Source: Vibrio sp. SCSIO 43135 (GTDB taxonomy: Bacteria > Pseudomonadota > Gammaproteobacteria > Enterobacterales > Vibrionaceae). From it: 64,000 bases of DNA. The notes beneath the pieces were generated by a model. That model made no database searches, was not told the DNA's origin, and worked only from the letters and a program-made list of their open reading frames with translations. The stretch spans positions 186,001 to 250,000 of the forward strand of contig NZ_CP071859.1 of the NCBI RefSeq assembly GCF_023716665.1, in the 5' to 3' direction. Positions 28,260 through 37,572 of this stretch are shown here, piece by piece (positions within the stretch are counted from its first letter, which is position 1; each line of letters starts with the position of its first letter). A program made the translations under genes and the position numbers.

Positions 28260-29399
28260 ATGAAAAAAATAGTCATCACTTCAAATACCTCATGGTTCGT
28301 CTTTAATTTCTTTCGTTCCTCTATTGTTGAATTTATGAAAGACGGTAACGAGGTTTATGTTCTTGCTCCTAAAGATGCTTATTCCTCTCGATTGGTTGAA
28401 TTAGGCTGTAACTACCAAGAAGTTAGCGTTGATCGCAGTGGTGCTCGTATTGCTACAGAAGTCTCCACTTTTCGTTCTTTGTGTCAGTACATTTATCGTA
28501 TTCAGCCTGATTGTGTTCTTAATTTTACACCTAAAATGAATATCTATTGCACGCTTGCCGCACGCCTTCACTCTATCAAAGTAGTGAATAGTGTTGCGGG
28601 GTTAGGGTCAATATTTTCAGAAAAGGGGTTTAAGCCTCTTTTAGGGAAAGCGCTACTTAGGATGACTCAACCGCTTGCGCATCACGTGGTCTTTCAAAAC
28701 CCTGATGATTGGAAAGTCTATTTAGATAATAAGCTAGTAAAGCGCGAGCTAAGCTCTCGAGTACACGGCATTGGTATCAACTTGAAAAGGTTTCGGCCTC
28801 ATCCTGCGCCGAATGATGGGGTTACACGTTTTATTTTAGTTGCTCGAATGCTAGTGAATAAAGGGGTGGTGGATTTTGTAAATGCAGCTAAGGCTGTAGA
28901 CGAATACTATCAACTACGTAAGCAAGCTGGGTTCTCTGTGCCACAGTACGAGTTTTCCCTGCTCGGATTTGTTGATGAAGATAACCCTCAAGGCATCCCT
29001 CTGAGTCAATTGGAATGGTGGAATGACAATACCCCAGTAAAATTCCTTGGCGAGACAGATGATGTGTTCGCTGTGGTTAAAGAGCAAGACTGTGTAGTAC
29101 TACCTTCATTCTATCGAGAGGGTATGCCTCAGTGTTTGATTGAAGCTTGTGCAATGGCGAAACCAATCATCACAACGGATAACGTAGGGTGTCGAGAAAC
29201 TATTATAGATGGTGAAACTGGGTTACTAGTAAAACCACAAAGTGTACCTGAGTTAAAAGAAGCGATGATCAGCATGATTGAAATGGGGCACAAAAAACGC
29301 TTACAGCTTGGGCGAAAAGGGCGCAAGAAGGCCGAAAAGGATTTTTGTCATCTAAAAGTATCGCGCCACTATTTACAAGTGATTGAATCCCTTATTTGA
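28260..29399 (+). CDS. GT4-family glycosyltransferase
   Basis: This 379-residue retaining glycosyltransferase has the GT-B fold. The N-terminal domain has TSNTSWFVFNFFRSSI and SVAGLGSIFSEKG. The C-terminal donor domain has FILVARMLVNKGVVDFVNAA and the E-x7-E motif region FYREGMPQCLIEACAMAKPIITTD, then VGCRETIIDGETGLLV. The pattern is like WcaI/PglA-type enzymes acting on undecaprenyl-linked sugars; the specific sugar is not determinable. Base composition returns toward the chromosomal average here, marking the right edge of the AT-rich cassette. Confidence 0.88.
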   Translation: MKKIVITSNTSWFVFNFFRSSIVEFMKDGNEVYVLAPKDAYSSRLVELGCNYQEVSVDRSGARIATEVSTFRSLCQYIYRIQPDCVLNFTPKMNIYCTLAARLHSIKVVNSVAGLGSIFSEKGFKPLLGKALLRMTQPLAHHVVFQNPDDWKVYLDNKLVKRELSSRVHGIGINLKRFRPHPAPNDGVTRFILVARMLVNKGVVDFVNAAKAVDEYYQLRKQAGFSVPQYEFSLLGFVDEDNPQGIPLSQLEWWNDNTPVKFLGETDDVFAVVKEQDCVVLPSFYREGMPQCLIEACAMAKPIITTDNVGCRETIIDGETGLLVKPQSVPELKEAMISMIEMGHKKRLQLGRKGRKKAEKDFCHLKVSRHYLQVIESLI

Positions 29400-29424
29400 A
29401 TTTTCTGCATGACCAAGGAAGATC

Positions 29425-30798
29425 ATGGACATTCTACATCATGGAGCGGTAAATGGTGTCACGGGATCGTGTCATCAGCTCATTATTGATAGACAAAATA
29501 GCTTACTTGTCGATTGCGGTTTGTTTCAAGGGGCGGAAACATCAGGCCGTGACGAGAATGAACTGCTGTCCATAGAGTTTGATATCTCGACAGTAAAAGC
29601 ACTGCTGGTGACTCACTGCCATATCGATCATGTTGGCCGCATTCCTTATATACTGGCGGCAGGTTTTGATGGACCTATCATTGCTACAGAAGCAACAGCT
29701 GCATTGTTACCTATGGTGATCGAAGATGCATTAAAAGTAGGTGTTACGCGCAACCGCTCGATTATTGATGCGTGTTTAAAGCGTCTTAATCATCAACTGG
29801 TCGCTGTGCCTTATAAGCAGTGGTGGAATGTAAGCCTAAACGGTAATGTGAAAACTAAGGTGAAGTTTCAACCAGCGGGTCATATCTTGGGTTCTGCTTA
29901 TATTGAAGTGGATGTTCAACTTGAGAGCCAGCCCAGTAAACGGATAGTATTTTCTGGTGATTTAGGGGCAACTTATTCGCCCTTACTCGCCGCGCCGAAA
30001 AGCCCTTATAAAGCCGATGTTGTGGTGCTCGAGAGCACTTATGGTGATAAAAATCACCAAAATCGCCGCGATAGAGTCAAAAGCTTAGAGCGAGTATTAA
30101 CAAAAGCGGTCTCGGATAACGGCGTAGTGATTATTCCTGCTTTTAGTATCGGCCGAACTCAAGAGCTGCTTTATGAGCTAGAGCATATCGTATCTCACTC
30201 TGCCAACGAAAAGCTCAATGAGATTGAAGTGATTGTAGACTCCCCTATGGCAGCGAAATTCACTACTTTCTATCAACAGTTTCAATCTCTCTGGGATGCA
30301 GAGGCCAAGTGCCGTGTAAAGCATGGCCGTCACCCATTGAACTTTGACAGTTTATATACTGTTGATTCCCATCAAGAGCATCTCCAAACGATTGACTACC
30401 TGGCTAATCGAGATAAACCAGCGATTGTAATTGCGGCAAGTGGTATGTGTAGTGGTGGCCGAGTCGTCAACTACCTCAAACGGTTTCTCGATAAACCATC
30501 TGCCGATGTGCTATTTGTAGGCTATCAGGCACAGGGAACGCTTGGCCGAGATATTCAAAAATACGGCTCTCGTGGTGGCTACGTTTTCATTGAAGGTGAA
30601 AAGCGCTATGTCAAAGCTGGAGTTCATACCATTTCTGGTTATTCAGCTCATGCAGATCAAAACAACTTGGTCAACTTTGTGAAACGTATACGCCATCAGC
30701 CACAAAAAGTGGTTTTAGTTCATGGTGATGATGAGGCCAAAACTATCCTTAAAGAGAAGATAGAAGCGGTGGGAATCACTGCGACTATTGGTGTTTAG
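29425..30798 (+). CDS. rjg: Metallo-beta-lactamase/beta-CASP RNase-like protein (Rjg)
   Basis: This 457-residue protein of the CPSF-like branch of metallo-beta-lactamase RNA-processing enzymes has the zinc motif THCHIDHVGR, a later AGHILGSAYIEV, SGDLGA, the beta-CASP segment IPAFSIGRTQELLYELE, and the C-terminal GYSAHADQ. In Vibrio, rjg is the conserved right-hand boundary gene of the O-antigen/capsule region, which fits its position after the AT-rich genes. Probable activity is an RNA exo- or endonuclease in the cytoplasm. A GGAAG ribosome site lies close upstream. Its link to capsule is positional. Confidence 0.88.
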   Translation: MDILHHGAVNGVTGSCHQLIIDRQNSLLVDCGLFQGAETSGRDENELLSIEFDISTVKALLVTHCHIDHVGRIPYILAAGFDGPIIATEATAALLPMVIEDALKVGVTRNRSIIDACLKRLNHQLVAVPYKQWWNVSLNGNVKTKVKFQPAGHILGSAYIEVDVQLESQPSKRIVFSGDLGATYSPLLAAPKSPYKADVVVLESTYGDKNHQNRRDRVKSLERVLTKAVSDNGVVIIPAFSIGRTQELLYELEHIVSHSANEKLNEIEVIVDSPMAAKFTTFYQQFQSLWDAEAKCRVKHGRHPLNFDSLYTVDSHQEHLQTIDYLANRDKPAIVIAASGMCSGGRVVNYLKRFLDKPSADVLFVGYQAQGTLGRDIQKYGSRGGYVFIEGEKRYVKAGVHTISGYSAHADQNNLVNFVKRIRHQPQKVVLVHGDDEAKTILKEKIEAVGITATIGV

Positions 30799-30892
30799 GT
30801 TTTGAACCTTTATACTGCTAGCTTCTATTTCTATTGTTACTTGAGAGCCTCTAACAAGGCGATTAGCACCTCAAGTTAACCGAATGCTTGTT

Positions 30893-31543
30893 ATGATCCA
30901 ACTTCAAAACCTGACTAAATATTACCCTTCTGATTTAGGTAACCAATATATATTTCAAGACATTGATTTTACCTTCCCAGAAGGAAGGAATGTCGCCTTG
31001 CTCGGTTCCAATGGTGCTGGTAAATCAACTCTATTTCGAATCATTGCGGGGAGTGAGTATCCTAATTCAGGTAAAGTGATCACCGATAAAGCCATTTCTT
31101 GGCCAGTTGCGTTAGCAACGGGTATACATCCCCAGATGACTGGACGCGAAAATACCCGTTTTATCGGTCGAGTGAATGGTGTGGCCAACCTTGATGAATA
31201 CGAACAAAAAGTTCGAGACTTCGCCGAGCTGGGGATTAAGTATGATTTACCGGTAAAAAGCTATTCAAGTGGTATGCGTTCTCGCTTAGCGTTTGGCTGC
31301 TGCGTTGCGATTGACTTTGATATCTACTTAATTGACGAAGCAACCTCGGTAGGTGACCAAAAATTTCGTAAAAAAGCTAAACAGGCATTGTTGAATAAAA
31401 GTAAGACAGCTAGTGTGATTATGGTCAGCCACGATATGAAAGAGATACGCCAGTTTTGCGATAGTGCGATCATCCTCCACAAGGGCTCGCTACAATTTTA
31501 TGATGATCTAGAAGAAGCATTAGATGTATATAAACAACTTTAA
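30893..31543 (+). CDS. kpsT: KpsT-like ABC transporter ATPase for capsule export
   Basis: This nucleotide-binding subunit pairs with the KpsM-like permease at 13093-13878. The Walker A is LLGSNGAGKST, the signature is KSYSSGMRSRLAFG, Walker B is FDIYLIDEATSVGD, and the switch histidine is in VSHDMK. The short form of about 216 residues and the DEATSVGD Walker B are typical of KpsT/BexA. Both 30884 and 30893 are possible starts and neither has a good ribosome site; I chose the latter to begin MIQLQNLTKYYP. It lies beyond rjg, separate from its permease and OPX partners. Confidence 0.87.
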   Translation: MIQLQNLTKYYPSDLGNQYIFQDIDFTFPEGRNVALLGSNGAGKSTLFRIIAGSEYPNSGKVITDKAISWPVALATGIHPQMTGRENTRFIGRVNGVANLDEYEQKVRDFAELGIKYDLPVKSYSSGMRSRLAFGCCVAIDFDIYLIDEATSVGDQKFRKKAKQALLNKSKTASVIMVSHDMKEIRQFCDSAIILHKGSLQFYDDLEEALDVYKQL

Positions 31544-31587
31544 CCAGGAACTGCTGAAACCAACCAATAGTTTCGGCCAATACTGTA

Positions 31588-33321
31588 ATGCCTGACTTTT
31601 TTTCTGCGTATTTTGTCCTTACTGCATTTGCTTTAACCATCGTTGGACTTATAAAGTTTCAAGCTCAGCCGGAGCGTGTGTTTGGCGTCTTGCTTCTTGT
31701 TTTGGTCGCAACTGGAATGGTGACTAATGAACAAGTTGTTGCAAGCTTTGCCAATCAAGGTGTTCTAACCTTAGTACTGCTCATGGTTTGTTCGCTTGCG
31801 CTAGAGAAAACTAAATTGTTGCGCAAGGTTGCCAGTTATGTGGTGCGCCCAAGCTATCGTCGTTCCTGGTTGAATTTATTTGCTTTTAGTACTCTATCTT
31901 CCGCTGTTTTGAACAATACTGCTGTTGTCTCTGCGATGTTAGCGCCGATCCGCGCTAATCCGCATCATCCTGCTAGTAAGTTACTGATTCCTTTGTCTTA
32001 CGCCGCTATATTGGGTGGGACACTTACGCTTGTGGGCACTTCAACCAATTTGATTGTTAATTCGATGGTGGTGGAGTCGGGACTACCTAGCATAGGTTTT
32101 TTTGATTTCACTCTAGTAGGAAGTCTACTGGTATTGGGCTGCGGCGCGGTTCTGTTTTTTTGTTGTCGTTGGTTGCCTAAGAGAGCAGAAGAATATAAGA
32201 CAGTAGCGGATTACTTCATAGATACAAAAGTGATGAAGGGATCAACGTTAATCGGGCGAAGTGTCGAAGAAAATGGCTTAAGACATCTAGAATCTCTCTT
32301 CTTGGTAGAGGTCCAGAGACATGGGAAGTTAATTTCTCCGGTAACCCCAGCAGAAGTTTTGCAAGAAGGCGACAGATTGCTTTTTAGTGGTGATGTAAAA
32401 AAAATCACGCTATTGAATCAGTTTTCAGGCCTGAAGTCGTTTGCTAATGAAAACGGTTTACCGCTTGATAATTTGTCTGAAGTGATTGTACGGCCGGAAA
32501 GCGTGTTGGTCGGAAAAACATTAAAGCGAGCTGGGTTTCGTGCACTTTTTGATGCAGCGGTTGTGGCCGTTAAACGAGATGGTGACTCTATTTCGGGTAA
32601 ATTAGGTGAGGTAGTATTACAGCCTGGTGATAACCTCGTATTAGCAGTTGGTAAAGATTTTAAATCACGACACAACCTCGGTAAAAACTTCTTTTTTGTT
32701 AGCGGAGTAGAAACAGAGGCCACTCTGAGTGATAAACAAGAAGTTTTTGCTGTATTCGGCTTTGTGATTTCAATAGCCCTTTCGGCAGCGGGTTTTGTTT
32801 CACTGTTCAAAAGTTTGCTGTTATTTTTAGGAATATTACTCTTTTCTAAAACTCTGAAACCAAACGAAGTACTGCAGCGATTACCCACTCAAATATGGCT
32901 TATTATCTCATCGGCTTTGTTGCTTTCGTATGCGTTGTCTAACAGTCAAGCTACTTCGCTGTTGGATTCTGTAATTCTTGGTAACCAAGATATGTTTAGC
33001 CCCCTTATTGGTTTGTGTATTGTCTATATCGCAACTTGGTGGCTTACTGAACTTGTTACCAATAACGCTGCGGCCGCTTTGATGTTTCCAATAGCAATGG
33101 GATTGGCTGATAGCCTGAATGCAGAGCCTATGGCTTATATCATGGTCGTGGCATTTGGTGCGAGCGCTAGCTTTTTGAGCCCTTATGGTTATCAAACCAA
33201 TTTAATGGTTTTTAACGCAGGGCGTTACAAGATTGCTGACTTCTTGAAAGTGGGTTTTCCTGTAAGTGTGGCTTATGGTGTAATTACCATTTTAAGTATC
33301 TCGCATTTATATAATGTTTAA
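31588..33321 (+). CDS. SLC13-family permease with two TrkA-C domains, putative sulfate transporter
   Basis: This 577-residue membrane transporter has two sets of hydrophobic helices flanking a cytoplasmic region with two TrkA-C (RCK-C) domains at about residues 205-275 and 290-370. The repeated motifs NNTAVVSAMLAP with GTSTNLIVNSMVV, and NNAAAALMFPIA with SPYGYQTNLMVF, are the paired Asn-Thr ion and substrate loops of the SLC13/ArsB superfamily. Location 101 bases upstream of cysDCN makes sulfate the likely substrate, as for related sulfate transporters of this architecture. Other anions remain possible. Confidence 0.8.
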   Translation: MPDFFSAYFVLTAFALTIVGLIKFQAQPERVFGVLLLVLVATGMVTNEQVVASFANQGVLTLVLLMVCSLALEKTKLLRKVASYVVRPSYRRSWLNLFAFSTLSSAVLNNTAVVSAMLAPIRANPHHPASKLLIPLSYAAILGGTLTLVGTSTNLIVNSMVVESGLPSIGFFDFTLVGSLLVLGCGAVLFFCCRWLPKRAEEYKTVADYFIDTKVMKGSTLIGRSVEENGLRHLESLFLVEVQRHGKLISPVTPAEVLQEGDRLLFSGDVKKITLLNQFSGLKSFANENGLPLDNLSEVIVRPESVLVGKTLKRAGFRALFDAAVVAVKRDGDSISGKLGEVVLQPGDNLVLAVGKDFKSRHNLGKNFFFVSGVETEATLSDKQEVFAVFGFVISIALSAAGFVSLFKSLLLFLGILLFSKTLKPNEVLQRLPTQIWLIISSALLLSYALSNSQATSLLDSVILGNQDMFSPLIGLCIVYIATWWLTELVTNNAAAALMFPIAMGLADSLNAEPMAYIMVVAFGASASFLSPYGYQTNLMVFNAGRYKIADFLKVGFPVSVAYGVITILSISHLYNV

Positions 33322-33422
33322 ATTCTATTCGTTACGTATATGTAACGAGATTTGAAACTAAAAGAGCATTTTCGTAAGCAGTTTAGTAAACTGTTGCACA
33401 ATTGAACAAATGGAAGATGGAA

Positions 33423-34337
33423 ATGAAGATTTCACCGGAACGTATGACTCACTTAAAGCAGTTAGAAGCTGAGTCCATTCATATTATGCGCGAAGTCGCG
33501 GCAGAGTTTGATAACCCAGTAATGCTTTACTCAGTGGGGAAAGACTCTTCTGTAATGCTGCACCTTGCAAAGAAAGCATTTGCACCAGGTATTCCTCCAT
33601 TTCCACTAATGCACGTTGATACAACGTGGAAATTTAAGGAAATGATTGAGTTCCGTGATTACATGGCAAAGAAACTGGGTATGAAGTTGATTGTTCATCA
33701 AAACCCAGAAGGGCTAGCGATGAACATTAGCCCGTTTGTGCATGGTAGTTCGAAACATACCGATATCATGAAGACGCAAGGCTTGAAGCAAGCTTTAGAT
33801 AAGCATGGTTTTGACGCTGCATTTGGTGGTGCTCGCCGTGACGAAGAAAAATCTCGTGCTAAAGAGCGCGTATACTCATTCCGTGATGAGCATCATCGTT
33901 GGGACCCGAAAAACCAACGCCCTGAGCTATGGAATATCTACAACGGTAAGGTCAACAAAGGCGAAAGTATTCGAGTTTTCCCGCTGTCTAACTGGACAGA
34001 GCTGGATATCTGGCAATATATCTACCTAGAAAGCATTGAAATCCCAAGCTTGTATCTGTCTGCTAAACGCCCTGTTGTGGAACGTGATGGTATGTTGATC
34101 ATGGTTGATGATGAGCGTATGGAGCTTGAAGAAGGTGAAGTTGTTCAAGAAAAAATGGTTCGTTTCCGTACCCTTGGCTGTTACCCATTAACAGGCGCAG
34201 TTGAGTCTGAAGCGACCACATTGCCAGAAATCATCCAAGAAATGCTGCTGACCACCACATCAGAGCGTCAGGGTCGTGCAATTGACCATGATAGTGCGGG
34301 CTCGATGGAGAAGAAGAAGCGCGAAGGTTACTTCTAA
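33423..34337 (+). CDS. cysD: Sulfate adenylyltransferase subunit 2
   Basis: CysD is the catalytic ATP-sulfurylase subunit forming adenosine 5'-phosphosulfate (APS) from ATP and sulfate, working with the CysN GTPase. The PP-loop [15 protein letters not shown], the [17 protein letters not shown] segment and the C-terminal [12 protein letters not shown] are typical. An in-frame TTG at 33402 and ATG at 33417 lie upstream. I chose ATG 33423 because GGAAG precedes it by six bases and it gives 304 residues, matching E. coli (302). It is first in a cysD-cysC-cysN set; its stop overlaps the cysC start. Confidence 0.95.
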   Translation: MKISPERMTHLKQLEAESIHIMREVAAEFDNPVMLYSVGKDSSVMLHLAKKAFAPGIPPFPLMHVDTTWKFKEMIEFRDYMAKKLGMKLIVHQNPEGLAMNISPFVHGSSKHTDIMKTQGLKQALDKHGFDAAFGGARRDEEKSRAKERVYSFRDEHHRWDPKNQRPELWNIYNGKVNKGESIRVFPLSNWTELDIWQYIYLESIEIPSLYLSAKRPVVERDGMLIMVDDERMELEEGEVVQEKMVRFRTLGCYPLTGAVESEATTLPEIIQEMLLTTTSERQGRAIDHDSAGSMEKKKREGYF

Positions 34338-34966
34338 TGAACGTGCCTTACGAGCGAAAAGAAAACGAATCGGTCAGCGATGATGTTGTGTGGCACAACA
34401 CTACAGTTACTCATCAGGATAGAGTTCAACTTAAAAAGCAGCAGCCAGTGGTTTTATGGTTTACCGGCCTAAGTGGTTCAGGTAAATCGACAGTAGCGAA
34501 TGCTGTAGAAAGCAAATTACTTAGCCTTGGCAAGCACAGTTACTTGTTAGATGGTGACAATGTTCGTCACGGATTAAACAAGGATTTGGGCTTTAGTGAC
34601 GCCGATCGTGTTGAAAACATTCGTCGTATTGGTGAAGTCGCCAAGTTGTTTGTAGATTCTGGCGCTATTGTTCTCACAGCGTTTATTTCTCCTTTTATTT
34701 CAGATAGACAGCAAGTACGTGACTTGTTGGATGACTCGCAGTTTTTGGAAGTCTTTATCGATACTCCAATAGAAGTGTGTGAGTCGCGTGATCCTAAAGG
34801 TTTATACAAGAAAGCGCGAGCAGGTGAGATTAAGAACTTTACCGGTATTGATTCGGAGTATCAGGCTCCAGTAAATCCAGAAATTCATGTAAAAACGGCG
34901 GATTGCACAGTGGAAGAGTGTGCAGAATTGGTAGTTCGTGCGTTGCAAGATAAAGAATATATTTAA
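34337..34966 (+). CDS. cysC: Adenylylsulfate (APS) kinase
   Basis: CysC phosphorylates APS to PAPS, the donor used by sulfotransferases. The 209-residue protein has the Walker [10 protein letters not shown], the [33 protein letters not shown] block, and [25 protein letters not shown], all diagnostic. It lies between cysD and cysN, unlike the E. coli order cysD-cysN-cysC. This suggests an independently assembled set. It overlaps cysD by one base and precedes cysN by 11 bases. Confidence 0.95.
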   Translation: MNVPYERKENESVSDDVVWHNTTVTHQDRVQLKKQQPVVLWFTGLSGSGKSTVANAVESKLLSLGKHSYLLDGDNVRHGLNKDLGFSDADRVENIRRIGEVAKLFVDSGAIVLTAFISPFISDRQQVRDLLDDSQFLEVFIDTPIEVCESRDPKGLYKKARAGEIKNFTGIDSEYQAPVNPEIHVKTADCTVEECAELVVRALQDKEYI

Positions 34967-34977
34967 GGAATAATACG

Positions 34978-36390
34978 ATGTCTCATAGTTCTGAGCTAAT
35001 CGCGCAAGATATTGAAGCGTATCTAAAAGTTCATGAAAACAAAGACCTTCTTCGTTTTTTAACCTGTGGTAATGTTGATGACGGCAAATCGACACTGATC
35101 GGTCGTCTTCTATTTGATAGTAAGCTTATTTATGAAGACCAAATGGCTGCTATTGAAAAGGACTCTCAAAAATTCAACACCACTGATGAAGATTTTGACC
35201 TTGCATTATTGGTGGATGGTCTACAATCGGAGCGTGAGCAAGGTATTACCATCGATGTTGCTTACCGCTACTTCTCGACCGACAAACGTAAGTTTATCAT
35301 TGCCGACACTCCAGGGCATGAGCAGTACACTCGTAACATGGTAACGGGTGCCTCGACTTGTGATCTTGCTATCGTGATGGTGGATGCTCGCCATGGTATC
35401 CAAACTCAAACTCGCCGCCATAGTTACATTTGTAGCCTGTTAGGTATTAAGCACATTATCGTTGCTATCAACAAAATGGATTTGATGGATTACAGCCAAG
35501 ATGTGTATCAAAAGATCAAATCTGATTATCGTGAAATGGCTGAAAACTTCGATATCGACGATATTCGTTTTGTGCCAATCTCTGCATTGAAAGGCGACAA
35601 CGTAGTAACACCAAGTGAGCAAATGGACTGGTACCCAGGCGCAACGTTGATGAAACTACTGGAAACGGTGAAAATTGATCAAGATAAAGACCTCGATCAT
35701 ATGCGCTTCCCGATTCAATATGTCAATCGTCCGAATTTAAACTTCCGTGGTTTCTGCGGAACGCTAGCATCTGGCCTCGTTCAAGTTGGCGACGAAGTCA
35801 CAGCTTTACCATCTGGTAAAACATCTGTGGTGAAGAGCATCTATACTCATGATGGCGAACTGAAACAGGCTCAGCCAGGTCAAGCGATTACTCTGACCTT
35901 GGAAGATGAAATTGATGTGTCACGCGGTGATATGCTAGTGCATACTGGGCATGAACCAACGGTGACGAGTAAGCTAGATGCTCACATTGTTTGGATGGAC
36001 GATACGCCACTTCGCACTCATAAAGAGTATATTTTCAAGTTTGCGACTAAGTCCTGTACGGGTAAAGTGTCTGAACTGAAACACAAAGTGGATGTGAATA
36101 CGCTCAAAGAGCATGCTGAAGGTAGTGAAACGTTAGATCTTAACGAGATTGCTCTTACCAACGTATCTTTGACAGACAAAGTCGCGGTTGATGAGTATCG
36201 TGCTCTGCCTCAAACGGGCTCGTTTATCGTTATTGATCGCTACTCAAACGTTACGGTTGGTGCTGGTATGGTCAGCTCAACTTCTGTGGCAAATGAGCAG
36301 GGTGCTCAGCGAGAATATTCATCAGCTGAAAAAGAACTCAATGCTTATATCCGCAAGCACTACCCTGAATGGGGCTGTAGCGAGGTTTAA
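34978..36390 (+). CDS. cysN: Sulfate adenylyltransferase subunit 1 (GTPase)
   Basis: CysN is the GTPase subunit of ATP sulfurylase, driving APS formation by GTP hydrolysis. At 470 residues it has the GTP-binding motifs GNVDDGKSTLIGRLL, DTPGHEQYTRNM and AINKMD, followed by two beta-barrel domains. It does not carry a C-terminal APS kinase domain; that role is filled by the separate cysC just upstream. No cysH, cysIJ or cysG accompanies it here, so the set looks built for PAPS supply rather than for cysteine synthesis. Confidence 0.95.
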   Translation: MSHSSELIAQDIEAYLKVHENKDLLRFLTCGNVDDGKSTLIGRLLFDSKLIYEDQMAAIEKDSQKFNTTDEDFDLALLVDGLQSEREQGITIDVAYRYFSTDKRKFIIADTPGHEQYTRNMVTGASTCDLAIVMVDARHGIQTQTRRHSYICSLLGIKHIIVAINKMDLMDYSQDVYQKIKSDYREMAENFDIDDIRFVPISALKGDNVVTPSEQMDWYPGATLMKLLETVKIDQDKDLDHMRFPIQYVNRPNLNFRGFCGTLASGLVQVGDEVTALPSGKTSVVKSIYTHDGELKQAQPGQAITLTLEDEIDVSRGDMLVHTGHEPTVTSKLDAHIVWMDDTPLRTHKEYIFKFATKSCTGKVSELKHKVDVNTLKEHAEGSETLDLNEIALTNVSLTDKVAVDEYRALPQTGSFIVIDRYSNVTVGAGMVSSTSVANEQGAQREYSSAEKELNAYIRKHYPEWGCSEV

Positions 36391-36407
36391 TCGTTAATTC
36401 TATGTAT

Positions 36408-36427
36408 AGAGCAGCTTCGGCTGCTCT
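36408..36427 (+). terminator. UUCG hairpin after cysN, possible weak terminator
   Basis: A perfect eight-base stem, AGAGCAGC / GCTGCTCT, has a TTCG loop and lies 18 bases after the cysN stop. No T-run follows (TAGATTATTT), so termination is likely partial at best. It may instead stabilise the 3' end of the cys mRNA. Confidence 0.4.
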
Positions 36428-36454
36428 TAGATTATTTATAAGTAGACTCTATTA

Positions 36455-37525
36455 ATGCAGATATTCTTATATGTACTGTTGGCAGCGTCGGTTTCAACAA
36501 TCTCGTTGGTGCTGTTAAGAGGGTTGGCAGTAAATATAAAACTTGTCGATGTGCCGTGTGAGCGAAAATCTCATAATGGTCACGTTCCACTGGTTGGTGG
36601 TGTTGCGACTTTATTTGGGGTGATCGCAGTTGCTATTGCTCAAAGTGGCAGTAGTTTCTACCAAATGGAGTACATAGTATTTAGTTGTATATTAGTCTTG
36701 GTTGGACTAATAGATGACAAACTCGACATTAGTGCGACTTTCCGGTTGATTATACTGATGTTGTTGTCCACTTGGTTAGTTGAGAAAGAAGGATTATCCC
36801 TTTCGTATTTAGGTGACCTCTTTGGTACGGGGAACATCTATCTTAGTCAAGGAGCCTTAGCTTTTACTACAATAGCAGTAATTGGCTGTGTAACAGCATT
36901 TAACATGGTAGACGGCATTGATGGGCTTTTGGGTATGCTGGCAGCCTGTACTATTGCTAGTTTAGGTCTATTATTCTATTTGTCTGGGCAACACACCTTG
37001 GCTTTGTTTTGTTTAACCTTTATTGCCGCTATGTGTCCGTATGTAGCATTTAACTTGGGTCTTAAAGTTAAATCCAAATATAAGGTGTTTATGGGGGACT
37101 CTGGCAGCTTCCTTGTGGGCTTTACCATTATTTGGCTATTGGTATTTGCAACTCAAAATATCAATGGTTATTCCAGTCATCTGGCGATGCGACCAGTCAC
37201 TGCTCTTTGGATTATCGCAATCCCATTAATGGACATGGCGCTAGTGATGATCAAACGGGTTTTAAAAAAGCAGTCTCCTCTTAAAGCGGATCGTACGCAT
37301 ATTCATCATGTGTTGATGCTAGCAGGCAACTCTCCTCGAAAAACGCTCTTTATTGTGACGGCCTTGGCTTGCGCTCTAGCGTCGATTGGCTTGATAGCTG
37401 AGGTGAATCAGGTTGAGGAGAGCAAAATGTTTGCTGCTTTCTTACAGGTTTTCGTTGTATACGGAATTGCTAATATTGTTTTAGAAAAACGCGCTAAGCA
37501 AAAGTCTGCAAACTACATGGGCTAG
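36455..37525 (+). CDS. wecA: WecA-like undecaprenyl-phosphate sugar-1-phosphate transferase
   Basis: This polytopic inner-membrane enzyme starts lipid-linked polysaccharide synthesis by adding a HexNAc-1-phosphate (GlcNAc in known WecA) to undecaprenyl phosphate. The 356-residue protein has about 11 helices and the conserved cytosolic motifs VLVGLIDDKLDIS, NMVDGIDGLLG, KVFMGDSGSFLVG and RTHIHHVLM. Its place 65 bases downstream of cysN, on the same strand as the capsule genes, makes it a candidate initiator for an Und-PP-linked polymer made by this locus. It may also serve O-antigen. Confidence 0.92.
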   Translation: MQIFLYVLLAASVSTISLVLLRGLAVNIKLVDVPCERKSHNGHVPLVGGVATLFGVIAVAIAQSGSSFYQMEYIVFSCILVLVGLIDDKLDISATFRLIILMLLSTWLVEKEGLSLSYLGDLFGTGNIYLSQGALAFTTIAVIGCVTAFNMVDGIDGLLGMLAACTIASLGLLFYLSGQHTLALFCLTFIAAMCPYVAFNLGLKVKSKYKVFMGDSGSFLVGFTIIWLLVFATQNINGYSSHLAMRPVTALWIIAIPLMDMALVMIKRVLKKQSPLKADRTHIHHVLMLAGNSPRKTLFIVTALACALASIGLIAEVNQVEESKMFAAFLQVFVVYGIANIVLEKRAKQKSANYMG

Positions 37526-37572
37526 AAACTTCTCAACACCGCTTCCACTTAACCTCTCACTCTGAGACTTTA

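Noticed and set aside
30839..30876. Hairpin ACTTGAG...CTCAAGT between rjg and kpsT as a terminator
   Set aside because: The stem is seven bases with a long loop and is not followed by a T-run.
32418..32888. 156-codon minus-strand frame within the SLC13-type permease gene
   Set aside because: Lies antisense to the TrkA-C domains; composition is what reverse translation of that region gives.
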